Source: Ischnura elegans (lineage: Eukaryota; Arthropoda; Insecta; Odonata; Coenagrionidae). Taken from it: 64,000 nucleotides of DNA. The stretch lies in the NCBI RefSeq assembly GCF_921293095.1, contig NC_060254.1, positions 7,254,001-7,318,000 of the forward strand. Reading direction: 5' to 3'. The position numbers and the translations under genes were made by a program. Shown piece by piece: positions 21,973 through 33,000 of this stretch (positions are counted from its first letter, which is position 1; each line of letters starts with the position of its first letter). Under the pieces are notes generated by a model that was not told the origin of the DNA, searched no databases, and was given only the letters and a program-made list of their open reading frames with translations.

Positions 21973-21999
21973 GGTACGCACTCAGCGGGAAATTTTACT

Positions 22000-22625
22000 T
22001 TTTAATTACAAATATATCATTCTGCTTCAATTTATGTTGGATATAATGATTATTTCGTGTTCATTTACTGCATATTTGCCCTGGTTTTCGCTCTTTGTTT
22101 CTATATTGCGCATTAAAAGCCAACCACTGCAACGGAAAGGGTCTTCGACGCTAACCTGGTGATGTGTCAAATAGTACAAACTAATACATGATAAACTCAA
22201 ATTTGTACTCCAGGAACACTACGATGTCGAATTACTCACAATAAACAGAAATAAGCACATTTGACTCCGCCGGTGCCGGTGCCGCCAGGTCTATAAATAG
22301 AAGAAGAAATAGTAAATAATAAACACGGATAACTTTGCAAATCTAACAACAAAACAGAGAAACCGGAGGCAAATACTTACTGAATGAATACTAGCAAATA
22401 TTTTGAACTATCATCAATCGAAAAAGAATAATTGTGAAATAATAAATTCAAATGTGTGACTCCTTTCGCCAGACTTCCAACTGTACGTTAATGCTAACAC
22501 CAGGATTTTATCCACCATTTTTCTCTTAATTTTAAAAATTCGCATCGGCAATAATAAGAGCATAAAATCAAATACAGCGAAATTACGATTGTAAAAAAGC
22601 TGTTAATAAGTAGGAAAAGGAGCTG
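22000..22625. other. unannotated AT-rich stretch
   Basis: No supported gene or repeat was seen just outside the EnSpm-like element. Confidence 0.4.
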
Positions 22626-22629
22626 AAAA

Positions 22630-22710
22630 AATTATGAGAGACAGTCCCGACCCCTAAATCTTCACTACCCGAGCCCAAAGCGTGCCCACTAGACCACCGC
22701 CGCGGCGACC
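22630..22710 (-). repeat. tRNA-like SINE remnant
   Basis: On the minus strand ggtggtctagtgggcacgct resembles an A-box arm and ggggtcgggactg a decayed B box about 45 bases later. The rest of the cloverleaf is not intact, so it is a tRNA-derived repeat rather than a gene. Confidence 0.4.
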
Positions 22711-22799
22711 CGTTAATGTCAAAATTCATATAATAGTTACTTGAACCACTAAGGGTAAAAACCGGTGCAAGTATGCAATAAATGTTCACGAAATAATCA

Positions 22800-24300
22800 T
22801 TACACCCTACATAAATAGAAGCGGAATGATAAATCCGCAGTATAAAATAATTTGTCCCTTTGTGTGCATGTATATAATCACAAGCGGAATGTCAGCGGAG
22901 TGCAGCAGATACCTACGAAAGGAGTATAGGATACTAAATTTCCTTGAGAAGCAGAAGTGTTGCCACTAACTTTGTCCTAAAACTTTTGAAAGTGGCTGTA
23001 CGTGTAACTCTGATGTAAATATCAGTGAAATTACGGATATTTTCACGTAAAAATCCCCATCTCTGAGTTACTCTTTCATTTTGATGACAATTGTTTACCA
23101 TTTTTCATAGTACGAAACTGAATTTAACATTTATCAGGAACATTGGTGGACCATAGCGAGAGCTCTGCTTTAAAAAATGCTGTTCCAACGAAATTTGAAT
23201 GCTAATCCTAAAAGAAACGGAGAGAACCCCGAATTTCCTCCCTTCAGAGGGCAAGAAAACAGCTATAGCTATAGCACATTTGTTCATTTATTTCACAATT
23301 TACCTCCGGAAACTAAAAAACAGTAATAAGCAAAGGATTTTATGATGGTAAGTCCACAAATTAAAAAATCCATGGTAATAGCCGTGATTACTGTCTCTTT
23401 CAAAAGTGTAAACATTTCATCTCAAGGAGTTTCATTTCAATGAAATGATTCTTTTTGAGAAAAAAAAATTGTCCAGAGTCCCTGTTAATAATGGCAGTAC
23501 GCTTCTAGTATCTGCGAGAACAAAATTAACATTGTGTTTCACCATGACGATAAACTTTTGGCCAGTATTTCCACGAACGCAGTGTGTTTACGGCTTCTTC
23601 AAGCATTACTCTCGCGACATTCATGAGGTTCACACGTCACGCGGCGTCAGCCAATAGAAATACGTTTCGCGCCGTGGGCGTGGCCGAAGCTCTTGGCGGA
23701 CTTTCAAAGCTACTTATCTCGGTTAAAAATCGAATTTGAGCTCTAAAATTTGGCGTGTGTGTTTTTCATTCACATCTTTTTGGTTTTAAATAACAAAAAC
23801 CAATTTTTAATTTTGAGTGTTCCCTCCTATTATTACCATGATTCTCTCTGAAATTTTCAATTTTTTGTGCGAGAAATTTTTTGTTCCCATGTGGCATGAG
23901 ATGTTTCCCCAGTTTTTTCCCCAGAATCTATCTTTTAACTATTTTATTTCCTTGTCACTACACGACGCATCTTTAAGATACACGTGTACTTGAATTCTTT
24001 TCTATTGAAATTGTGGACTCTTACAATTTAAGCCTAATTTTCGAATAGCTTGAAAAGAACCATTGATGTCCAGGGATAGAGAGAGCCAGGGTGTGAATGG
24101 GTTCTTCTGGAAGAGTTGGGGACGGTCAACCATACTTTCAGCGAGCGGTCTCTCATCAGTTATCAGATCAATTTTGCCGTATATGTAGTGAATGAAATGA
24201 GTTTTAATTTTAATAAATAGTAATGTAAACAATAAAAAATTAAAATAAAAGAGATTTGATAAACAATGGCAATAAGGGGAAGTTTATAACCCTTCTTTCT
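22800..24300. other. unannotated stretch
   Basis: Short frames only. A GC-rich patch at 23630-23700 (including cgcgccgtgggcgtggcc) stands out but has no recognised function. Confidence 0.35.
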
Positions 24301-24311
24301 ATGTTTGTATA

Positions 24312-25500
24312 CGAGGTGTGTTCAAAAAGTATCGCGAATTTTGAATTTTTCGCGGGTTACGTATAATCGAATTTCGATTTTTTTGTGGCGTTATGTTGGT
24401 ACTCATGTCTGTCACTTATGCCGACAAGCTCGGCCATTTTGAATGTTTACTTAATTGTTGACAGCTGCTTTGCTTGCACGTGTTTTGGATCGTCTTCGAT
24501 TTTTACCATGGATCAAAGAACCTGTATCAAATTTTGTGTGAAAAACGAAATTAAGTGCGCGGATGCATTCCGAATGTTGACTGTGGCATACGGAGAAGCT
24601 ACCTTGGACCGAAGCAACGTTTATCGGTGGTACAAAATGTTCTCAGAAGGCCGAGAAGATGTGAACGACGAAGAGCGTGCCGGACGCCCGAGCACTTCAA
24701 CAACAGACGAAAAAATTAATGAAGTGGAGAAAATGGTATTGGCCAATCGTCGAATCACCGTTAGAGAAGTTGCTGAGGACCTAAACATATCGATTGGCTC
24801 GTGCCATTCGATTTTTATCAATGATTTGGGCATGAGACGGGTCGGGTTGGGTTGGGTTGGGTTTGGGTCCGCGACGACCCAAATTTGCTGCAGAGGGTCA
24901 TAACTGGTGACGAATCGTGGGTTTATGGTTATGACGTGGAAACCAAAGCTCAATCATCTCAATGGAAGCTGCCGCACGAACCAAGACCGAAAAAAGCGCG
25001 CCAAGTTCGGTCGAATGTGAAAGTTTTGCTGACAGTTTTCTTCGATTTCAGGGGCGTGGTGCATCATGAGTTCTTGCCACAGGGTAGAACGGTCAATAAG
25101 GAATATTACCTGCAAGTTATGCGCAATTTGCGCGAAGCAATCCGCCATAAAGGCCCAGATTTGTGGAAGAACAAAAATTGGCTTTTGCACCACGATAACG
25201 CCCCTGCTCACACATCGTTGCTTGTGCGCGACTTTTTGGCCAAAAACAACACACTAATGATGCCGCAGCCACCGTATTCCCCAGATCTGGCCCCCTGTGA
25301 CTTTTTCTTGTTCCCTAAACTGAAAAGACCCATGAAAGGACGACGTTACGCTACGATTGACGAGATAAAGACGGCATCGAAGGAGGAGCTGAACAAGATT
25401 TAAAAAAATGATTTTTTGAAGTGCTTCGAAGATTGGAAAAACCGTTGGCACAAGTGTATAATATCTCATGGGGATTACTTTGAAGGGGACAAAAGACACA
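24312..25500 (+). mobile_element. mariner element (Tc1/mariner superfamily), damaged
   Basis: The left end CGAGGTGTGTTCAAAAAGTA follows a TA at 24310-24311, which is a classic mariner terminal repeat. The transposase begins at ATG 24508 (MDQRTCIKFCVKNEIKCADA). No inverted right end was found, so the 3' side is truncated or too diverged to see. This is a non-autonomous, dead copy. Confidence 0.88.
24508..25475 (+). pseudogene. mariner transposase pseudogene (DD34D type)
   Basis: The N-terminal helix-turn-helix region is intact through VAEDLNISIGSCHSIF and DLGMRRV. There the frame enters a gggttgggttgggtt tract, and about 30 residues that normally precede the catalytic core are missing. A second frame (24852-25403) resumes with DDPNLLQ and carries the catalytic parts: ITGDESWVYGYD (first D), HHDNAPAHTS (second D) and PYSPDLAPCDFFLFPKLK (third D), with the 34-residue spacing of mariner. 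It meets a TAA after EELNKI, yet KCFEDWKNRWHKCIISHGDY continues in frame beyond, so that stop is a nonsense mutation. Three lesions in all. Confidence 0.9.
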
Positions 25501-25509
25501 CTCTTTCTT

Positions 25510-26280
25510 ATAAGCGGCTGTTTCTTCCAGCTTACTGATAATACAGGGCCGCAGGGTAAGTGGGGCTGCAGCGAAGTCCATTTCGTAGAACTATAGCAAC
25601 AAGTACAACAAGTACTGGCTTATTGTTTTGAAGGGACTACATTTCACTTGTAAATGATTAACTGCGTTTTTTCAGCTATTAGATATGTAATTGAGCTTCA
25701 TATTAATTAATTGAGTTTGAATTTTAGCAATAAACGATTACATCCTCCGTGTATCGCATCTCTTGCGGGCTAATACGTAAGTTGACGTGTACGTATGCGA
25801 CTGGAGCGCCGCTATTTATTTCGACCTGTGGGAATCAGTGGAACCACGGGAGAATCCTGTGTAGAGAGTATTTATGTAGTTATCATTGAATAGCATTGCA
25901 TGACGCCGCATTCAAATGCTCTTTTACGATATGTGGTATGCAAATTTAACGATTTGAAAGAGGCTTCACATTCTGTCTGGCCTTGGTGCTATAATCGTAG
26001 GCAAAACCTGCAGAAACAGTGAAAAACTAGCGGGAAAGTTTTTCTCAAGAGCTCAAGCAATGTATTGCGAGGGAAAGAAGTCAAAAGTCTCCTTAAGGCC
26101 AAAAGGCTTTACGAAATGGAAGATGTGTTACATCCCTCCATCGGTGCAGAGGAGTCGCAGAGGTCAAACTGTAAAAATACAGTAAATGCAGAAGTCAAGT
26201 TACACGTGGCACGCCAATACTAAACGGGTGATAAACGGGGCTCGTGAAGTGTTGATGAGGGGTAAACAAAATAAAAAGTA
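25510..26280. other. unannotated stretch
   Basis: No frame with recognisable content and no repeat partner in the window was noticed. Confidence 0.4.
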
Positions 26281-26299
26281 CTATTCGATCGGGGGAATT

Positions 26300-26480
26300 A
26301 ATGAAAGCGACTAGTCGGTGACCGTACCGACACCTTTTTGGTGTCGATACGGCAACCGACGATCTCCCGTCCTCACGTCGGTGCCGCACCGATCGGGTTC
26401 GTACAGAATCGCACGACTGCTTGCCGGGAGTCGGTGTGACGTCACACCCGACGAATCGGTGCCGCACCGATCGGTTTGGA
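26300..26480. repeat. hairpin-rich GC block with repeated TCGGTGCCGCACCGATCGG boxes
   Basis: A strong hairpin lies at 26315-26359: cggtgaccgtaccgacacc pairs with ggtgtcgatacggcaaccg around a T5 loop. The near-palindrome tcggtgccgcaccgatcgg occurs twice, at about 26379 and 26456. The block is much more GC-rich than its surroundings. It may be a small MITE or a piece of one; borders are not clear. Confidence 0.5.
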
Positions 26481-26499
26481 GTTACAGAATACGGCCTCT

Positions 26500-26895
26500 G
26501 GAGTGAAGCACTTTATTGCGCGGAAATGTTGACATTTTGGAAGGAGGACGAGAGAAGATTGGTGGCTTTCGAGATGTGGATGTGGAGAAGAATGGGGAAG
26601 TTGAAGTGGTCGTAGGGGAGGAGGAACGACGAAGTGCTGGACATGGTGGGTGAGGAGAGGCAGCTCCTAGATGAGATGCGGAGGAGACCGAAATTATGGA
26701 TGGAGCGATTCCTGAGCGGGTAGGGGATGTTGAAAACAGTGTTGGAGGATAGAATTTTGGGTAAACGAGGGAGAGGAAGGAAAAGAATAGGATTTTTAAA
26801 AGATAGAATTAAAGGGCGTAGGCCTTATTGTGAATTGAAGAGGGAAGTGCATGATGTAAGGGGAGGCTCCCAAGATTCTTCTTAATCCTACTATA
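26500..26895 (+). pseudogene. LINE fragment (reverse transcriptase C-terminal domain)
   Basis: A broken plus-strand frame reads ERRLVAFEMWMWRRMGKLKW, then NDEVLDMVGEERQLLDEMRR, and TVLEDRILGKRGRGRKRIGF. This is the conserved tail of arthropod endonuclease-reverse transcriptases (FEMWxxRRM, VGEER, GKRGRGRxR). Two stops interrupt it. It is 5'-truncated, and its 3' end runs into AT-rich sequence near 26895. Confidence 0.75.
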
Positions 26896-27044
26896 AACCT
26901 CGTATTTTCAGAACCCATTTAGCTATATTATAAATCAATTTACAATCTGAATGTAAAAAACTATTTGCATTTAAGAATAAAACTATTTAGCAAGTTTTTC
27001 TAACCAAATTGGAAAGCAGTATTGAAGTAATGCCATAACTCAAA

Positions 27045-30000
27045 GGTTATCTTAAACCGTCTTTATTGAAATACAGGTATACAGAGACCATATAGGTATA
27101 CAGGTTGGAACCAGCATAAAGAGATACAATATACCTGTATCTCTCCATGCTAGTTCCAACGTTGTTATGAGGACTGCATTCTCTATTTAAAAGCGAAGAA
27201 ATCACAGTTTCAATTAGAGGTGACGGCTGAGAGGCAAGATGCCTTCTTTCCTGGAAATTTTCTTCGTCATGGTCGAATTAAGGATCTTCCACCCATTCCT
27301 CAAACTCCTCTTCCGTTTCGTAAAACGAAGAGGAATCGCAGGGCGATTCATCCGTATCCTCGCAGCTTTCATCTCCTTCATTGGGTGGATCTGGAATTTA
27401 AAATATGCACATGCATGATTTTAGGCTAATGGTTAATGGTGAGAGGTAGCGAATGCATGGCATTGCAGTACTTGGGCTGTGTTCCTGAACGTTACTTGTA
27501 ATGAAAGTTTCAACGGTGACTCAAACGCGCCTCGGCCGCCATTTTAGTATTACCTCAATCGAGTCCCAATGACACTTTTCACATGGACGCGCGCAGATAA
27601 GGTTGCATAGACGTTAATGGAAGGTTAGCATGGTGTCATGTAAAATGTTGGGCTTTATGCATCGTATGTCAAGATATTTTGACTCTGAGATGGTACGTAA
27701 GACATTGTATTACTCTTATGTAAGAAGTAAGTGGGAATATGGGTTATTTGAAATCCCTATTTAAAGAAACATATTGTAATGCTAGAGCAGGTTCAATAGA
27801 GATTTTTAAGATTTCTATATTTTGTATTATATCATGTGTATCCGCTTTTCGAAAATTATGTTTGTTATAGTGATTTGTTAAAAGTGTTTGGTCTCCATAC
27901 CAAGCAAAATAGAAGACTCATAAACGATCTGCTGTTTCTGCATGATTTCATGAATAATGGCATATGTTACGAGTTACTGAAGGAAATAATAATAATAGTT
28001 CCAAATTTTAATACCTGGTAGAAAAGAACATTTTACACATCAAAGGTTAAAACAAGTTATTGTTCCAATACGCCAATGCGAAGTATTTGTGTAGTATTTA
28101 ACAAAAATTTCAACGATCTATACTTGCATAAAAAAGAAATTGCTTTGTAAAAGATGCTAAGGAATATGTTTCGCGACTGTGATAGTATTTAGTTAATATT
28201 TTTCAGCATTTGTTATCATGATTGTTACTATTTTTGTGGCTGTGACCAATTTATTTCCAATTTTTTTGTAGTTACATTCTTGGATAGTTCACCCTATAAT
28301 TATGTATATGTTGGGCGAACATAAAGTATGATAAAGAAATAAAAACGCATGAGTGCGGAAATTCGCCCCCCGCCCGTTCGCATATCATCCGAGTGCGTGA
28401 TGGCCACAGACACACACATGTGCCGACACATGAACGCGAACGGCTGATGCGGACCAGGCAGATTTCTCATTGGTAATAGAGCGAGCTTGGAAATGACAAT
28501 GCGAGTGTGTCCCTTCGCCATGGATAATGAAATTGACAAGAAGAAGTAATGAGGGCCCATGAGAGCCCCTCGAGGGTACAATAAACCGGGGCCAGGACCC
28601 AGAAATCGTGCTGATTCGCCCGATCACCCGGGGATGGGTGGAAAGTAAGGAAAAAGGAAAGAGGTGCCGCCGCGATAGGAGCTCGACGACGCCTCTTGAG
28701 TGGGGAAAGGGTCGGAAGGGATGGAACGGGGAAAACACATTAACGCTATGGATGCGAGAAGGGCCCACGAGATTTTGAGCGTCAGTCAAGCATGGGTCTA
28801 GTGTTGCGTAAACTTGGGTGTAATATACGCAACAGACTTTGACCTGAAAACATTTTTTTACGGTTAACAACACAAATAAAGGAATAAATGAATGAATAAA
28901 ATTTTTACGTTAACTTTAACTGCTTTATAAAACTACAATGTCAAAATTTTCTTTTGTAGAAACATAAAAATTAGAAAATTAATGGGAAAATCTCTCGGCG
29001 TACACGTTCTCCAGTTTGCTCCTTTTAGATTGAATAAAGAAGATGCGTTTCCAGCAAGCCATTGTAATGCTTATTATTGTAGTTTTCTTGATTTTTTTCT
29101 TAATTTATTATAACATGTTAAAAATATTAAAATCAATTCAGCCGCTCTCGATGTATAATAGGGGTAACTAAGCTGTTCATTGAGTATCAGGTGGTACGAA
29201 GTTCGCCGTGTCAGCTAGTACACCATAAAATAAAAACACTCCATTTCTTTGAGGCTTTGGGGGGGATGTATCCCCCTCATTCGCCCTTAGTTACCCCACT
29301 GAATTGCTTACTCAAAATTGACCCTGAAATATGCAGGTTACTTTAGGCAATACCTTTCTGGCATATGAATCCCAGCTCCCGGCCGCAGTCCTCGATACGG
29401 AGTGGAGTAATGTCAGTGCCCAATTTGATGTCTGAGTAGAGGCAGTATTCCACGAAGCCGCTGTCTTCGTCATCCGAAAATTGTCCATCTCTTGAATTAT
29501 CCCAGACCCATTGACCCCCTCTGGCTCGGCCACCGGTCCAAATAGCTGAAAGATGGAAATTTGCGATTGCGATAGACCCATAAGACCCCTGTTCCCTCGG
29601 ACGGATCGGAAAATCGTTTTTTTTTTTTCAAATCCATCTGGCCCAGTGAAAAAAAGTTGTGGGACCGATCAAAAATAAGGCATGAAAATTTTGAGACCTC
29701 TAGGTGAACCCCGAGAGGGCTTTTCTTAGACCGTAGGCTCCTTTCCTGCGTTCTCGGATCTAAAAATATTTCATCACTTCTCTAAACGTTGGTAACATCG
29801 ATTTGTTCAACGCCGACGAGGCGCCTAATAAGGGACAAGTCGTCTCACTGCGCTTCCTTTATTACCTTCTACCATCTTCCGATTTATATAATCAAAGATA
29901 AACGACCTCCTAGCAGCATGCGCGGGATGAATTTTGTTGTATTCGAGGCGTGGGAGGGGGAGAAGCGAGCGTGGAGGGGAAGGGATCGGCCTGCGGCTGT

Positions 30001-33000
30001 TGTGTCCGCGACGCTGCTTGGGCAATGGAATATTTTCTTCGCGGGCGCGGACTCAAATTAGGCATTTTGTGGCTAAACGGTGGCAGATACGTCAAAATGC
30101 ACAAAATTTTTGGTCTATAGGGCAGTAACTCGTCAAAATATATAAGGAATGACTATAAAATACTACTTTTTTCGAATTTCGACCCTCCCTCCCTAAATTG
30201 CATTTGAGCGAGGGTCAGGGGTTCACCTAGAGGTCTCAAAATTTTCAGGCCTTATTTTTGATCGGTCCCACAACTTATTTTCACTGGGCCAGATGGATTT
30301 GAAAAAAATCGATTTTTCCGATCCGCCCTACTGTTCCCTTAAGTTTATACCGATTATATCAGGGGCACGCCAAATGTAACCCACTATTTCCACTGGAGCG
30401 GGAGGAGTCAGCACCAAATTTCGAATTTTAATCGAAGACGCAAGTCCACCGTTTTGGATGGGGACAAGCCATTCGCAAATTACTGCATATAAACTATTTT
30501 TAACAAAGAAAAAACTTCACCCATAATGCAATATTTACTGATCTAGGTCCTAATCGGTATTCCAGTTTCACCTTCTTGATCGGGACTCGTCTCGGTCAGC
30601 GTATAATTCAGTGCGCATTTTGCTATAACGTTTTGATAATGAATATGAAAAACACGGAACGTCTCATACCTCGGTGGCGTCGGAGACATGTCCTCGCCTA
30701 CCACACCGAAGGTCGCGAGTTCGAGTCCCGCCTGGATAGGTTGCCCCTACAAGGTTTTGGGTGTATGTGATCGTCTGTTGTTGATTGTTTAAACTCCCAA
30801 TGTTAAGGCCACATTGTGCTGTTTTCGGGGGTAATTGATATAAAAAATACATATGTTAGCCCACCTCAAAGACTAGCAACTACTTGATGCACACCACACG
30901 GACATGAAAATATTACGCATAATAACAAACTATACTTCCACATACATATAAAGGCAAAACTTACCAACTACTCATGACGTCAATCAGCCAATAAAGCTAG
31001 AAGCGAACTAATATTTCCAAATTGCCTTCCGCGGAGATTAGAAAGGTAGACATCGATTCTTCCGGGTTTCCCTCCGCGTTTATCCATTTTACTGGGCAAT
31101 ATTTCGCCAACGTTCCAGCTGGCTTTCTCAGGTCCACTGAAGTGTCGATGCAGAAATTTGGTCGCCTTTATATGCAACCTGTTTGGGGCCTATGTTGTGG
31201 AAATGTACCCTGATTGTTCGTGATCTTTGAAGACCCGTTTCCACGCGCTGGCGAGAGTGTAGCCTATATCGCAGTTGAAGTTCTTGCCTGTCGAATCTCT
31301 GGAGCCGTAAAAAATAGACAATGCAGCCATTCAGCGGTGGTGGAACACCAATGGAGTGGACCGACCCACTAAATTGACTTCGACAACGCCTCCCTATCGA
31401 ATAAAGAAGGCCGCTGCTATCCAATGATAATCAGGGAGGCAATTGAAATCGCCAAAACACCCACGAACTTCAACCGTGAAGACGGCTACACTCTAGTCAG
31501 CGCGTGGAAACGGGTCTTCAAAGATCTCGAACAATTAGAGCACACTTACACTAAATAGGCGCCAAACAGGGCAAGACGACCAAATGTCTGCATCGACACT
31601 TCAGTGGACCAGAGGAAGCCAACAGGAAAGTTGGCGAAATGTTTTCCAGTAGAAAGGATAAACGCGGAAGAATCGCTGCCATTCGCAAACTAATATCGTT
31701 GGATACTCTGCACATTTAAGTAAAACTATTATTAAATAGTGCTAGCGCTTGTTTTAAGAGATCATGCCTTTGGTTATCCCCTCATCCGTGAGCTTTGAGA
31801 AGATGGCCCGATTGGACACCGTGGCCAGGTGACTTCCGTCCGCCAGGGCTATGCAATGCGATCTCGCTGAGCACCAGTTCATCAGGTTATCCTCGTACAC
31901 GGTGTATTCGATGCCTTCTATCTCGAACCTCGCTGAGGGTATCAGGAAGTCCATTGACACGTCGTTCGCTATGTTCATCGGGTCATTCGCGTAGCATCCT
32001 TCTATGTCGTCTGACGTTGAATCATGAGCCGCTGAAAATGAATTGCAAGGCATATATATGAAATATATATCATTATAAGTGTACGTAAACGATTTATGGC
32101 AATATTATTCAATTTTCTGATGCCAACAGGACACTTTCAACGAGAACTTTATGAAGACCCAGACATAATAGTGATAGCAGATGATAAGTAGAAGACCACG
32201 GTGGGCAGTGCATGTAACAAAAAGAGGAGAGGACACTGTTATAAAAGTGGTATCAATGGTATACAAAGGGGAAAGTGACCTCCGGTATGGCCACGTCCAC
32301 GCTGCAAGGATCAGATTGAAGAAGACAAGAAGAATGTATATAGAATGTAGCTGGATGCAAGACCGAGGGAGATGAAGAGGAATTGTTGGTGAGGTCAAAA
32401 TCCTCCTAAGGTTTAAGTGGCCTATTAGGTAGTTAGGGTAGGTAGGTGTAGGAAACTTTCAACACAAAAAATTCAACAAAAATGTATAGACGAAAAACAG
32501 CACATGAAATGTTAGTTGACGTATTGAATGCATCTTAATACAAATAAACTTTTTCCATTCACCATGAGCTATATATTATAATACTTATTTAAGATATATG
32601 ATTGTAACAGTGAATTTATATTCACTATGTTCTGAACGGTAGAAATTGAAGTCATGGTTCTGAAATTAAGGCTAAAGGAGAAGGGATGTTGCGTAGATTT
32701 TTCAAACATTCTGATGGAATTCAAAGATACCTTTCAAAATTACTGGACCGTTCAGAATTAAATAATTGAATGAATACATGCATAAAGGCTTAGGACACGT
32801 ATTTGAAAATTAAATAATAGAGAAATAATTTATTTAACGTTTTAATTGCAAATTAGAAATAGAGTATAAAAAAGTCCTGACAAGTAAGCTTTTCATATCA
32901 TATTTCCGCTCAAGACGATTCGAGTTTAGCTAATGATGACTCTTGAAGAAAAACAAGTAAGTATATGGTTTTATGTTTACGGCAGAATTCAAAAGTAAAT

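Larger units (their letters stand above)
7973..21974 (-). mobile_element. EnSpm/CACTA-like DNA transposon, 14 kb, with intact transposase and DUF4806 gene
   Basis: The left end (7973) reads CCCACACAGCAGAGGAATAT and the right end, reverse-complemented from 21974, reads CCCACACAGCACAGGATATT, so there are inverted termini. Both are flanked by TA (7971-7972; 21975-21976), a probable 2-bp target duplication. Just inside each end are arrays rich in GGAATATTCC/GGGATATCC motifs, the subterminal repeats typical of CACTA-like elements. Two minus-strand genes lie within: a 722-aa Tnp2-like transposase and a 397-aa DUF4806 protein. At least five later insertions enlarge the element; without them it would be roughly 9 kb. 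CMC assignment rests on the transposase; classic CACTA elements make 3-bp duplications, so the TA is unusual. Confidence 0.75.

Noticed and set aside
24840-24866. Interstitial telomere repeat (GGGTT tract)
   Set aside because: Only four imperfect units inside a mariner gene; does not match TTAGG and is explained as repair or slippage.
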